Assembly (NCBI RefSeq): GCF_040717455.1
Contig: NZ_JBFEFH010000016.1
Location: forward strand, 95,166 to 159,165
Reading direction: 5' to 3'
Length of the DNA: 64,000 bases
Source of the DNA: Tautonia sp040717455
GTDB taxonomy: Bacteria; Planctomycetota; Planctomycetia; Isosphaerales; Isosphaeraceae
Position numbers and translations under genes: made by a program. A model generated the notes under the pieces. The model did no database searches, was not told the origin of the DNA, and saw only the letters and a list, made by a program, of their open reading frames with translations. Numbering within the stretch: the stretch's first letter is position 1; each line of letters opens with the position of its first letter. Shown one piece after another: positions 1-8,742 of the stretch.

Positions 1-167
1 CGGGGGCGGCCGGCGGATGGCACGCCCCTCCGCAGCAAGCCCCCCCGCTAATGACCGGTGAGTCTCGTCGATCCCTCGACCCGAGATATGCTGCGTGACG
101 ATTGCCCCACGGGATCGGTTCTCCTTTCACCAGATTTTGCTCGACACCCGGACCGGACGGACGTAGT

Positions 168-184
168 TTCAAACGGAGTTTGAA
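168..184. promoter_or_regulatory. Inverted repeat upstream of aldo/keto reductase, possible operator
   Basis: TTCAAAC and GTTTGAA face each other across a 3-base spacer in a locally AT-richer stretch about 75 bases before the reductase start. The symmetry would suit a dimeric repressor. No regulator is encoded nearby, so the role is a guess. Confidence 0.2.
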
Positions 185-258
185 CACACACCGCGAAACG
201 ACACATCCGGACCCGATCCGCGCCTTTTGAGCCCACTTCCGAAGGAGGCCCCCCCGCC

Positions 259-1512
259 ATGTCGGCATCCGAACCGTATCGCCCCGACCCGCTCGACCGT
301 CGCTCCTTCTTGCAGGCCGGCGCGGCTTCCGCCGCGGCGCTCGCCGTCGCCGGATCGGGCTCGGCCCCCGCTGCTGCTGCCGCTGCGTCCCCTCGCGTCG
401 CCGACGAACTGCCGAAGCGTACGCTCGGCAAGACCGGCGAGGAGTTGACGATCCTCAACGCGGGCACCTGGCGCTCTCCCGGCCTCGATCGCCTGCTCCG
501 CCTGGCCTATTCCAGCGGCATCCGGGTGGTCGATACCGCCAAGTCCTACGGTTCGGAGCCCGGGATCGGCCGCTGGCTCCAGCAAATGCCCGAGGTCCGC
601 AAGAACATCTTCCTCGTGACCAAGGACGGCGTGAACGACCCGAAGGATCTGCTCCGGACGGTCGACGAACGCCTGGCCGACCTCAAGACCGACTACATCG
701 ACCTCTACTTCGTCCACGGCCTGGGCTCGAACAAGGTCGACTGGCCCAAGAGCAAGGAATTCAAGGAGGCCGCCGAGGCGCTCCGCAAGTCGGGCAAGGT
801 CAAGTACGTCGGCTTCTCCACCCACGACGCGACCCGGGCCCAGCAGATCATGAACGCCGCCGAGGGCGGCTTCGTCGACGCCATCATGCTCCAGTTCACC
901 CCCTGGCTCGACAAGGACGATCCGCTGAACAAGGCCCTCGATGCCTGCTACGAGAAAGGCATCGGCCTGATCTCCATGAAGCAGGTCGCCGGCACCTTCG
1001 GCGCCTACAAGGAAGACGAAGACCCCCTGGCCGAGGCCCAGAAGCGCGTCCCGATGCTCCAGGAAAAGGGGTTCAGCCCGTATCAGGGCCTGCTCCAGGC
1101 GATCTGGTCCGACGAACGCATCACCACCACCTGCGTCTCGATGCGCAACACCGACCAGATCCGCGAGAACGTCGCCGCCGCGCTCGACTTCGGCAAGACC
1201 GGCCCCTTGAAGCTCTCCCAGATCCACCAGCTTCGCGACGCCTGCCGAGGCCACGGCATGACCCTCTGTGCCGACTGCGACGGCCGCTGCAGCCGGGCCG
1301 CCGGCACCGAGGCCCCGCTCGGCGACCTGACCCGCTACCTCACCTACCTCGAGCACCACGGGTACAAGTCCGAGGCCCGCCGCCTCTACGCCGAATTGTC
1401 CGACGCCCAACGCTCCTGGCGAGAGGCCGACCTCGACGCCGCCCGGCGTGCCTGCCCGAATGGCCTGAACTTCTCGAAGCTCCTGCCCCGGGTCGACGAC
1501 CTGCTCGCCTGA
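259..1512 (+). CDS. Tat-exported aldo/keto reductase with C-terminal cysteine cluster
   Basis: This is a 417-residue aldo/keto reductase, expected to reduce or oxidise carbonyl compounds with NADP(H); the substrate is unknown. The N-terminus has DRRSFLQAG followed by an Ala-rich hydrophobic stretch, a twin-arginine signal, so the enzyme is probably folded before export. The barrel core shows KRTLGKTGEELTILNAG near residue 54, a VDTAKSYG motif (AKR active site Asp and Tyr) and the downstream YIDLYFVHG segment. Near residue 336 there is CADCDGRC, which could bind an Fe-S cluster or zinc as in several AKR proteins with ferredoxin-like tails. The start is supported by AAGGAGG ten bases upstream. 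A G/C-rich hairpin with a T-run follows, so it appears monocistronic. Confidence 0.88.
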   Translation: MSASEPYRPDPLDRRSFLQAGAASAAALAVAGSGSAPAAAAAASPRVADELPKRTLGKTGEELTILNAGTWRSPGLDRLLRLAYSSGIRVVDTAKSYGSEPGIGRWLQQMPEVRKNIFLVTKDGVNDPKDLLRTVDERLADLKTDYIDLYFVHGLGSNKVDWPKSKEFKEAAEALRKSGKVKYVGFSTHDATRAQQIMNAAEGGFVDAIMLQFTPWLDKDDPLNKALDACYEKGIGLISMKQVAGTFGAYKEDEDPLAEAQKRVPMLQEKGFSPYQGLLQAIWSDERITTTCVSMRNTDQIRENVAAALDFGKTGPLKLSQIHQLRDACRGHGMTLCADCDGRCSRAAGTEAPLGDLTRYLTYLEHHGYKSEARRLYAELSDAQRSWREADLDAARRACPNGLNFSKLLPRVDDLLA

Positions 1513-1590
1513 GCGTTCGACCCCTCGATCACCGACGCGGGGCCGCCGACTGCCCGCCTTGCCCGCCCCGCGAGTCGTGTCCCGTAACGT

Positions 1591-1646
1591 ACGGCCGGGC
1601 CGGTGCCTTCATCCCTCCGGGGACTCGGCCCGGCCCGGCCGTTTTC
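1591..1646 (+). terminator. Rho-independent terminator after the aldo/keto reductase
   Basis: ACGGCCGGGCCGG pairs with CCGGCCCGGCCGT across a loop of about 30 bases, and the stem is followed directly by TTTTC. It separates the reductase from the rpsU promoter. Confidence 0.7.
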
Positions 1647-1714
1647 TCGTTGCGTGGGGTTGCCGGGGGGTCGGGTCCGCCCCCCGGGCCCGGGTCGAAT
1701 TGTCCGTGCCCCCC

Positions 1715-1744
1715 TTGGCATGTCCCGGGTCGACGTGGTACACT
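1715..1744 (+). promoter_or_regulatory. Sigma-70-like promoter for rpsU
   Basis: TTGGCA and TACACT are separated by 18 bases, a good match to the housekeeping -35/-10 pattern in otherwise very GC-rich DNA. It lies about 150 bases before the rpsU start, giving a long leader. Nothing else on this strand lies between it and rpsU. Confidence 0.5.
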
Positions 1745-1895
1745 GGCCGTTTGCCGGTTGCCTTCGACTTTAAGGAAGGTGCCGACCTTGTCCCCGCCGA
1801 TCGGGCGAGCGGGGCTGACCGCGATCGGCGACGTCGTCGATCCGGACAAATCGCCCGAAACCGTTCCGGGAACCCACGATGCGGAGGTCTCGACC

Positions 1896-2084
1896 GTGGT
1901 GAAGTTACGGGTCCGTGCCGGCGAATCGATCCAGGATGCGGTCCGCCGCTTCCGGAAACTCTGCGAGCGCAGCGGCCTTCGGAAAGAAATGCGACGCAAG
2001 GCCTACTACGAAAAGCCCAGTGAGCGCCGGCGCCGCGAGCAGCTCAAGCGACTTCGCAAGGCCCGTCAGGCTTCCCGCGTCTGA
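1896..2084 (+). CDS. rpsU: 30S ribosomal protein S21
   Basis: This 62-residue basic protein is ribosomal protein S21 of the small subunit, which helps the 30S particle engage mRNA. The family pattern is clear: VKLRVRAGESIQDAVRRFRKLCERSG at the start, then KEMRRKAYYEKPSERRRRE and a lysine/arginine-rich tail. The start is GTG: GGAGG at 1883-1887 lies eight bases before it, and a second in-frame GTG follows immediately. An ATG at 1879 is out of frame. A longer upstream reading frame is open but does not resemble S21. The gene stands alone between an upstream terminator and the convergent phosphatase gene. Confidence 0.9.
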   Translation: MVKLRVRAGESIQDAVRRFRKLCERSGLRKEMRRKAYYEKPSERRRREQLKRLRKARQASRV

Positions 2085-2293
2085 TCGATCTGAACACGAT
2101 CCGGCCAGGTCCGATCTCGCATCGACGCCCTGAATCACGTGTTGGAATCCGGGCTCCCCAAGGCCACCAGACTTGAGGGAGCCCTCGTTCGTTTCGTCCC
2201 GATCCGAATCGTGCGTGCCGGCCCTCTCCCTCTCCTCGGTCGTCCGGGCTGAGGAAGGCCCCCCCTGCCGGAATCCGGGCAATCGCAGATCCC

Positions 2294-3592
2294 TCAGAGC
2301 ACCTTCGCCACCAGCATCGTCTGGTCGTCGAAGGGGGGATGTCCCGCGGTGAAGCGATCGAGTGCGCGGAGGACCGAGGCGATCAGGGCGTCGGCGTCCT
2401 CTCGGCACGTGATCAGGGCCGAGTCGAGCCGATCGAGCCCGAACGGCTGCCCGTCCTGGTTCGTCGCGTCGGTGATCCCGTCGGTGTAGAGCACCAGTTG
2501 ATCGCCGGGCACCAACCGTGTTTCCCCCTGCTCATACTTCACCCCGGGAAAGACGCCCAGGGGGAGCCCGCCGACGGCATCCAGCCCCCCGATCGACCCG
2601 TCCGCGCACCGCTTGATCCGGGGCGGATTGTGACCGGCATTGACGTAGGTCAACGAGCGGTCTTCCGGGTCGAAGATGCCGTAAAAGGCCGTCACGAACG
2701 CCGACCCGTCGGCCGTGTAGAGCCGGCAGAGCCGCTCGTTCACGTGTTCGAGCAGCAGCGAGGGCGGTTCGGGGTTGCCCGGGTGCCCGTGGGCGACGGC
2801 GTGGGTGATGGCCATCATCACCGCCGCCGGGGTCCCGTGGCCGCTCACGTCGGCCACCAGCAGGCCCCATTTGCCGCCGGGCAGCTCGAAGAAGTCGTAA
2901 TAATCGCCGCCGGCCCACTGCGAGGTCTGGTAGTGCGCCGCGACGCTCATCCTCGGGATCGTCGGCAGGACCTTCGGCAAGAGCGACCGCTGGATCTCGG
3001 CCACCCGCTTCAGCTCGCGGTCGACCACCTTGTAGGCCCGCTCCAGCTCCTGCCTGAGCACCAGGTTCGCCGTGGCCCGGCCGAAGAGGTTGCTCATCCA
3101 GACCCGCTCGGGGAGATTTTCCGGGTCGAAGCCGTCGGGGCCGGCCCGCAGCGCGATCACCCAGTTCAGCCCCTGGCCCTGGTCGAAGTTCGGCAACGCC
3201 ATCAGCGACCGCATCCCCTGCAGGTATGGCGCGGCGGGGTCGTCCGCATCGACCTGCAGGTCGTTGATGACCGTCGGCTCCTCGCCGTAAATCAGATCGG
3301 CCAGCAGGCCGCCGCGCAGCTCGGGGAGCCGGTCGCGCTGCTGCCACGGGTTGATCGACTCGGTCCAGCCGGAATAGCGAGTGACGCGATACTTCGGGAA
3401 CTCCAGCCCCCGCCGGCTGAGGCTCAGCCGGGCATCGGTCGGCAGCACCTGGTTCAGCCACTCGCCGTAGGCGCGAACCATCGCCTCCGGGTCGCTCTGC
3501 AGGCTCATCTCGCGCATCATGGAGACGACGAGGTCGAGCCGCTGCTGCCAGGTGCCCGTGTTGGCGTCGAACAAGGCTTGGGTGCGGAACAT
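2294..3592 (-). CDS. PP2C-type SpoIIE phosphatase (RsbU-like)
   Basis: The 432-residue protein is a PPM/SpoIIE serine phosphatase of the RsbU type, which usually dephosphorylates an anti-sigma-antagonist or a similar partner. Residues 1-190 look like a GAF-like sensory region without a membrane segment. From about residue 200 the catalytic part runs in order: IQRSLLPK, AGGDYYDFF, ADVSGHGTPAAV (metal-binding Asp), YVNAGHNPP, LYTDGITDATN and a final DDQTMLV. The start is the ATG before FRTQALFD, with GAGGAG upstream; the reading frame extends much further but only as the shadow of the gene on the other strand. No sigma-factor partner lies beside it, so the target must be elsewhere. Confidence 0.88.
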   Translation of the reverse strand: MFRTQALFDANTGTWQQRLDLVVSMMREMSLQSDPEAMVRAYGEWLNQVLPTDARLSLSRRGLEFPKYRVTRYSGWTESINPWQQRDRLPELRGGLLADLIYGEEPTVINDLQVDADDPAAPYLQGMRSLMALPNFDQGQGLNWVIALRAGPDGFDPENLPERVWMSNLFGRATANLVLRQELERAYKVVDRELKRVAEIQRSLLPKVLPTIPRMSVAAHYQTSQWAGGDYYDFFELPGGKWGLLVADVSGHGTPAAVMMAITHAVAHGHPGNPEPPSLLLEHVNERLCRLYTADGSAFVTAFYGIFDPEDRSLTYVNAGHNPPRIKRCADGSIGGLDAVGGLPLGVFPGVKYEQGETRLVPGDQLVLYTDGITDATNQDGQPFGLDRLDSALITCREDADALIASVLRALDRFTAGHPPFDDQTMLVAKVL

Positions 3593-3736
3593 GGTCGGCC
3601 CGGTCTCCTCGCGTCCGAGATCCCACCGGGTCGCCGGCCGGACTCCCGGTTGATTATTGTAGGGGCTGACTCGCTCGGGTCGAGGGGGCATGCCCCGCCC
3701 GCCTGCCCGCCCCCCCTCGACGCACAATCCCCGGCG

Positions 3737-6700
3737 ATGGAGCATCAACAGGCGATGCGAGGACATTGGTGGATGACCGGCCCGGCCCTCCTGCTGATCG
3801 CAGGCGGCCTGGCCTGGTTCGGAGTCCGAGCCTGGGGGCCTGCCCTCCTCGACGGCCGATGGCAAGGGGCCCTCCCCCTCGGCTCGCCCGCCCGCCCCGA
3901 TCCCGAACCCGGACCCGAACCCTCGTGGGACGCCATCTTCGACGCCTCCCAGGCGCAGCAATGGCACCGGGTCGAGTCCCTGCTCCGCGACCGGATCGGC
4001 CGCCGCGACGACGACGGCCGGGCCCGACTGATGCTCGCCCGGCTCCTCGCCTCCTCGAACCGACAGGGCGAGGCCGCCCGCACCCTCGCCGGCGTGCCCC
4101 AGGACGACCCGGCCTTCGCCGAGGCCCGCACCTCCCTCGGCGAGATCGCCCTGGCCGCATCCGACGCCCCCCGCGCCGAACTCGCCTTCCGCCAGGCCGC
4201 CGCGGCCGACCCCGCCGCCGTCGCCCCCCGCGACCGCCTGATCTACCTGCTCAGCCTCCAGCTCCGCCCCGCCGAGGCCCGCGCGATCCTCTGGGAGATT
4301 CATCGGGCCCAGGACGCCCCCAGGGTCCTGGCCGACCTGGTGCTCGACGCCTTCCGCCCCGAGATGGACGTGCGCGGCATCCCCCCCGAGATCCACCGAT
4401 TCCTCGACCACTCCCCCGACGACCCGTTCCTCCGCCGCGCCGTCGGGCTGGCCCTGCACTGGCGAGGCGACGCGTCGGCCGCCCTGCCCCACCTCGAAGC
4501 CGCCGCCTCGGCGCTGCTCGACGACCCGATCGGCCGCTTCGCCCTGGCCGAGTGTCGCGTGCAGCTCGGCCTGCCGGTCAACCTGCCCGAGATCCTCGGC
4601 CCGACCCCCGATCCCCCGGCCGACGCCGCCCGGTGGCACCTCTTCCTCGGCCAGCTCCAGGAGGCCGACGGCCGCCGAGACGACGCCCTCGACAGCGTCC
4701 GACGCGCCGTCGCACTGAACCACGAATCCGCCGAGGCCCACCACCGGCTCGCCCAGCTCCTCGCCCCCCTCGGCGACCCCGAGGCCGACGCCCACACCCG
4801 CATGGCCGAGCAGATCCGGGCCCGATGGCTCCGCCTCCGGGACGCCTGCAACGCCCTCATCCGCGACCGAATGCCGCCCGATCCCGCTCGCTTCTCCCGG
4901 CTCGGCGACCTCTGCCGGGACGCCTCGCTCCTGGCCGAGGCCCGCGCCTGGTACGAGCATGCCCTGGCGATCGACCCTGCGTTCCAGGCCGCCCGCGATG
5001 CCCTGGCCGCCCTCGACGAGCGGGACGCCCCGTTCCCGGTCCCCCGCTCCTTCCCCCGCCGATCGGCCCCCGACCCGTCCGCCGCCCCCGGGCCGAATCC
5101 CCGCCCCGCCGCCGACGACCGCCCGCCGGTCGTCTTCGAAGACATCGCCGCCTCGGCCGGCATCGCTTATCAATACAACTTCGGCCCGCAAGAGTCAGTT
5201 TACTTAGCAGACACGATCGGCGGCGGCGTCGGCCTGATCGACGCCGATGGCGACGGCCTGCTCGACATCTACTTCGTCAACGGCTGCCCGATGCCCTACG
5301 ACCGGGCCGCCCCGCCGACCCCGAACCGCCTCTACCGGAACCTCGGCGACGGCCGGTTCGAGGACGTGACCGAGCACGCCGGCGTCGGCGGCCTCGGCTA
5401 CGGCATGGGCTGCGCCGTGGGGGACTTCGACGGCGACGGCTTCGACGACCTGTTCGTCACCGGGCTCGACCGCACGATCCTCTACCGGAACCTCGGCGAC
5501 GGCCGGTTCGAGGACGTGACCGAGGCCGCCGGCGTTTCCTCGGACCGCTGGACGACCGCCGCCGGGTTCGCCGACCTCGACGGCGACGGCGACCTCGACC
5601 TGGTCGTCGTCTCCTACGTCGAGGACGACTCCGACGACCCCCGCCGCTGCCTCGACCCGACCGGGCATCCCATCCACTGCTCCCTGATCCAGTACCCGGC
5701 GCAGCAGGACCACCTCTTCCGCAACGACGGCGACGGCACCTTCACCGACGTGAGCGAGGCCGCCGGCATCACAGCCCCCGACGGCCGCGGCCTCGGCCTG
5801 GCGATCGCCGACCTCGACGGCGACGGCCTGCTCGACCTCTTCGTCGCCAACGACATGTCCCCCGACTTCCTCTACCGGAACCTCGGCGGCCTGCGCTTCG
5901 AGGAAGTCGGCGCCGCCTCGGGCCTGGCCCTCGACGGCTCCGGCCGGGCGACGGCCAGCATGGGCGTGGTGGCCGAGGACCTGAGCGGCGACGGCCGGAT
6001 CGACCTCTTCCACACCAACTTCCTGAACGAGCCGAACACGCTGGCCCGGAACCTCGGCGGCGGACAGTTCGCCGACGGCACCCTCTCGGCCGGCCTGGCC
6101 GCGCCGAGCGTCGCCTCCACCGGATTCGGCGCCGTCGCCCTCGACGCCGACAACGACGGCCGGCTCGACCTGTTCGTCAGCAACGGCCACGTCGACGACC
6201 AGCCGCATTACAACGCCCCGATGCCCCAACGCCCGCACCTCTACCTCGGTCGCGACGGCAACCGGTTTATCCTGGCGGACTCCGACGCCTTCCCCTACCT
6301 CTCCCGGGCCGTCGTCGGCCGGGGCGTCGCCGCCGGCGACCTGGACAACGACGGCCGGGTCGACCTGGTCGTCGTCCACCGAGACGCCCCCGCCTCGGTC
6401 CTGATGAACCGGACCGAGGGCGGCCACCGCGTCGGGTTCCGGCTCGTCGGCCCCGGAGGGAACCGCCTGCCCGTCGGTACCCGCATCGCGATCGAGGCCG
6501 GCGGCCGCCGCCAGGTCCGCTGGCTGACGAGCGGGACCAGCTACCTCGCCTCGAACGACCCCCGCCTCTGGTTCGGCCTGGGAGCGGACCCTCAGGTCGA
6601 CCGCGTTGACATCCGCTGGCCTTCGGGCGTCGAGCACACCCTGCGAGGCCTGACCGCCGACGCCATTTATGTCATCCAGGAAGATGTCGAGCCCGGTTCG

Positions 6701-6793
6701 AACCCCACCCGCTCGCGACCGCTCGCCTCGAGCCCCCCGTCGGCGATCACAGCGGACCGACAATGGCGTGAGAACCCGAACGATGCGAAATAA
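3737..6793 (+). CDS. TPR + FG-GAP/VCBS + ASPIC/UnbV envelope protein (first copy)
   Basis: This is a 1018-residue protein of the CRTAC1/UnbV type. A membrane segment near residues 13-33 (TGPALLLIAGGLAWFGVRAW) anchors or exports it. Residues 60-420 are rich in Ala/Leu/Glu helices typical of TPR repeats. From about residue 465 there are FG-GAP/VCBS blades with calcium-loop motifs such as DADGDGLLDIYFVNG, DFDGDGFDDLFVTG and DLDGDGLLDLFVAND. The last 120 residues match the ASPIC/UnbV domain (RLVGPGGNRLPVGTRIAIEAGGRRQVRW). LYRNLGDGRFEDVTE occurs twice, encoded by nearly identical DNA. The family is secreted and thought to bind ligands or surfaces; no enzyme activity is established. A shorter paralogue follows at 8837. 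Confidence 0.85.
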   Translation: MEHQQAMRGHWWMTGPALLLIAGGLAWFGVRAWGPALLDGRWQGALPLGSPARPDPEPGPEPSWDAIFDASQAQQWHRVESLLRDRIGRRDDDGRARLMLARLLASSNRQGEAARTLAGVPQDDPAFAEARTSLGEIALAASDAPRAELAFRQAAAADPAAVAPRDRLIYLLSLQLRPAEARAILWEIHRAQDAPRVLADLVLDAFRPEMDVRGIPPEIHRFLDHSPDDPFLRRAVGLALHWRGDASAALPHLEAAASALLDDPIGRFALAECRVQLGLPVNLPEILGPTPDPPADAARWHLFLGQLQEADGRRDDALDSVRRAVALNHESAEAHHRLAQLLAPLGDPEADAHTRMAEQIRARWLRLRDACNALIRDRMPPDPARFSRLGDLCRDASLLAEARAWYEHALAIDPAFQAARDALAALDERDAPFPVPRSFPRRSAPDPSAAPGPNPRPAADDRPPVVFEDIAASAGIAYQYNFGPQESVYLADTIGGGVGLIDADGDGLLDIYFVNGCPMPYDRAAPPTPNRLYRNLGDGRFEDVTEHAGVGGLGYGMGCAVGDFDGDGFDDLFVTGLDRTILYRNLGDGRFEDVTEAAGVSSDRWTTAAGFADLDGDGDLDLVVVSYVEDDSDDPRRCLDPTGHPIHCSLIQYPAQQDHLFRNDGDGTFTDVSEAAGITAPDGRGLGLAIADLDGDGLLDLFVANDMSPDFLYRNLGGLRFEEVGAASGLALDGSGRATASMGVVAEDLSGDGRIDLFHTNFLNEPNTLARNLGGGQFADGTLSAGLAAPSVASTGFGAVALDADNDGRLDLFVSNGHVDDQPHYNAPMPQRPHLYLGRDGNRFILADSDAFPYLSRAVVGRGVAAGDLDNDGRVDLVVVHRDAPASVLMNRTEGGHRVGFRLVGPGGNRLPVGTRIAIEAGGRRQVRWLTSGTSYLASNDPRLWFGLGADPQVDRVDIRWPSGVEHTLRGLTADAIYVIQEDVEPGSNPTRSRPLASSPPSAITADRQWRENPNDAK

Positions 6794-6810
6794 GATCGAA
6801 AAAATCGGGC

Positions 6811-7014
6811 TCATCTTGATTTCTCTTGACGCTGGCCCGTGCAGCTATTAATTCTCTTGTGACCTCGATTCTCCGGTTCGGGCTGCCATGCCCGGCACAA
6901 GAATCCGTCGAAGCTTTCACCACTCACATATTTTTCTTCGGCCACCTGGTTCAGGATCGTCGCTCTCTCAATCAGGTAGCCCTTTCGCATCCGTTCGTGC
7001 ATTTCGTCGTGCAT
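6811..7014 (-). pseudogene. Small unknown ORF, possibly the 3' remnant of a longer gene
   Basis: From the ATG at 7014 a 67-residue product begins MHDEMHERMRKGYLIERATI. The frame stays open upstream to a TGA at 7114-7116, and the extra 33 codons read HGRWGTCDTCGTQYHPRT before that ATG, including a CxxC pair that looks like half a zinc ribbon. No good start codon lies in that extension. This suggests the 3' part of a gene that has lost its beginning, but a short genuine gene from 7014 is also possible. I recognise no family. The stretch is more AT-rich than its neighbours. The same DNA is the likely promoter region of the lipoprotein on the other strand. Confidence 0.3.
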
Positions 7015-7168
7015 TGTTCGAGGGTGGTACTGCGTGCCGCAGGTGTCACAGGTCCCCCATCGTCCGTGAAGGATCGTCCCTACGGATTCCGCAGCGTAGA
7101 CCTTGCATCCTCTTCAGGCCATTCGGCCGCACGGATCACAACTGCGAACCCCGGAGTGTTTTGCATCC

Positions 7169-7372
7169 ATGTTTGTTCGATTTCGCTCCCTCATCGTCCT
7201 GCCGATGGCGTTTGCTTCCGTGGTGTGCCTCACTGCCTTGCCGGGATGCGGTGAGGACCAGATGGAACTCGGCCAGGAGTTCGAAAAGCCCGAGGGTTAT
7301 CCCGAGGGACCGGTCGAAGAACCCCCCGTTACCGACACGGGCGACGACCTGAACCCTCGAGACGCGCTCTGA
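7169..7372 (+). CDS. Small lipoprotein upstream of DUF1559 gene
   Basis: The 67-residue product starts MFVRFRSLIVLPMAFASVVC and has the lipobox LPGC, so it should be lipidated on that Cys. The mature part is short (about 40 residues), acidic and Pro/Glu-rich (EGPVEEPPVTDTG), without a fold I recognise. It precedes the DUF1559 gene at 7611 in the same direction. The second DUF1559 gene in this window also has a small acidic lipoprotein beside it. A functional link with pseudopilin-like proteins is therefore plausible but inferred only from context. An alternative upstream start at 7103 would spoil the signal peptide. Confidence 0.6.
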   Translation: MFVRFRSLIVLPMAFASVVCLTALPGCGEDQMELGQEFEKPEGYPEGPVEEPPVTDTGDDLNPRDAL

Positions 7373-7521
7373 TTCAGCGCCGCCCGGCCGCGACTCATCA
7401 GATGACTTGACTCACGCAATCACTTCTCGCGTCCGAAGATGCTTAAGGAACCCCGGGGGCTCGCCCCTCCGCAGGGCTTCGGACGTGTCAGACCGCCCCC
7501 CCCCCGCTGAGATCGATCGCC

Positions 7522-7562
7522 CCCTTGTTGAGAAACAAGGGTGGGACGGACATGCTCCGTCC
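7522..7562 (+). promoter_or_regulatory. Two adjacent hairpins in the leader of the DUF1559 gene
   Basis: CCCTTGTT/AACAAGGG forms a perfect 8-bp stem closed by a GAGA tetraloop. Two bases later GGACGGA/TCCGTCC forms a 7-bp stem with a 5-base loop. Both lie 50-90 bases before the DUF1559 start, so they could act in the mRNA leader (stability or translation) or end transcription from the lipoprotein gene. There is no T-run after them. Confidence 0.35.
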
Positions 7563-7610
7563 GGATCGTCCGACCCGTATCGTACCTAACCTCCTTCGGA
7601 GCTTTCGCTT

Positions 7611-8717
7611 ATGCCCTCAATTCGTCGCTCCGCGCGTCGTCGCGGGTTCACCCTGATCGAGTTGCTGGTGGTCATCGCCATCATCGGCGTCCTGATCGCC
7701 CTGCTGCTGCCGGCCGTGCAGAGCGCCCGCGAGGCCGCGCGTCGGGCCCAGTGCACGAACAACCTGAAGCAACTGGCCCTGGCCATGCAGAACTACCATG
7801 ACGTCTACGGCAGCTTCCCGATGGGAGACTTCTACCAGCGCCGGGAGACCGGCGGATTCATCCGCCAGAACTTCGGCCAGTGGGTGGCCATGTCGCAGTT
7901 CTACGAGCAAGGGGCCGTGTTCAACGCCCTGAACCAGGACTTGTTCATTTATATCGCCGCCAACCACACGCTCAACGGCCACTCGGTCAACACCCTCTGG
8001 TGCCCGAGCGACGCCGAGGTCATCGGCCTCCGGAAGAACGGCGGCGTCGGCAGCACCGACACCAACGGGAACGGCTGGGACGGCATCCCGGTCCCGATGA
8101 CCTACGCCAGCTACGCCGGCAACGCGGGGGTGCTGTACTACCACGCCGCTCGCTGCGACGTGCCGCAGGCCCTGATCGGCCAGAATCAGGGCATCTTCGC
8201 CCACGCCGGCCGCGCCGGCGCCCCCGACGCCCCGGCCTGTGCCAACGGCCGCGTCACCAAGATTCAGGACATCCGCGACGGCACGAGCAACACCGTCCTG
8301 GCCTCGGACAAGTCCTATGGCCGGATCGCCGCCGGCACCGCGCCGTTCGGCCCGAATTGGTGGACCTCCGGCATGATCGGGGATACCACCTACTCGGCCA
8401 TCTTCCCGCCGAACTTCTTCAAGTCGGTCGCCGCCGGCGACGCCGTGCCCTGCATGTTCGTCGAACAGTGCGGCACCGGCCGGAACCTGAAGCACACCGC
8501 GAACAGCTTCCACCCCGGCGGCGTAAACACCGCCATGGTTGACGGCTCCGTCCGCTTCATCAAGGACACCGTCCAGTCCTGGAATCCGTTCATGGTCCAG
8601 TGGAATGGTCGGACCCAGCCATACACCGGCGTCGGCGGACCGCTGCCCCAGTTCGGTGTCTGGCAGGCCCTGCATACCCGCAACGGTGGCGAAATCATCA
8701 GCGCCGACCAGTTCTGA
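7611..8717 (+). CDS. DUF1559 prepilin-like protein (first copy)
   Basis: The 368-residue protein starts with a type IV prepilin/pseudopilin signal: a basic leader RRSARRRGFTLIELLVVIAI, with cleavage expected before the Phe, then a hydrophobic helix. The following SAREAARRAQCTNNLKQLALAMQNYHD segment and the C-terminal HPGGVNTAMVDG motif (H-X9-DG) are hallmarks of the planctomycete DUF1559 (SBP_bac_10-like) family. These proteins are abundant in the phylum and presumed surface-exposed, exported by a type II/IV-like machine; the exact role is not established. CGGAG lies nine bases before the ATG. A strong hairpin follows the stop codon. The N-terminal 50 residues are almost identical to those of the second copy at 54855-55949. 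Confidence 0.92.
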   Translation: MPSIRRSARRRGFTLIELLVVIAIIGVLIALLLPAVQSAREAARRAQCTNNLKQLALAMQNYHDVYGSFPMGDFYQRRETGGFIRQNFGQWVAMSQFYEQGAVFNALNQDLFIYIAANHTLNGHSVNTLWCPSDAEVIGLRKNGGVGSTDTNGNGWDGIPVPMTYASYAGNAGVLYYHAARCDVPQALIGQNQGIFAHAGRAGAPDAPACANGRVTKIQDIRDGTSNTVLASDKSYGRIAAGTAPFGPNWWTSGMIGDTTYSAIFPPNFFKSVAAGDAVPCMFVEQCGTGRNLKHTANSFHPGGVNTAMVDGSVRFIKDTVQSWNPFMVQWNGRTQPYTGVGGPLPQFGVWQALHTRNGGEIISADQF

Positions 8718-8742
8718 TGGTCGTGACGGCCTGATTCCCCTT

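Noticed and set aside
1..51. Possible last 16 codons of a gene starting outside the window (frame 1, ending in TAA at 49-51)
   Set aside because: The peptide is too short and Pro/Arg-rich to support; any 50-base edge can look open in this GC-rich DNA.
169..1410. 413-codon open frame on the minus strand opposite the aldo/keto reductase
   Set aside because: It is Gly/Val/Ala/Asp-rich and mirrors the reductase codons; it is a shadow of high-GC coding sequence.
2339..3736. Upstream extension of the first UnbV reading frame
   Set aside because: It lies opposite the phosphatase gene and its peptide is an Arg/Gly/Val shadow. The membrane anchor starts at the ATG near 3737.
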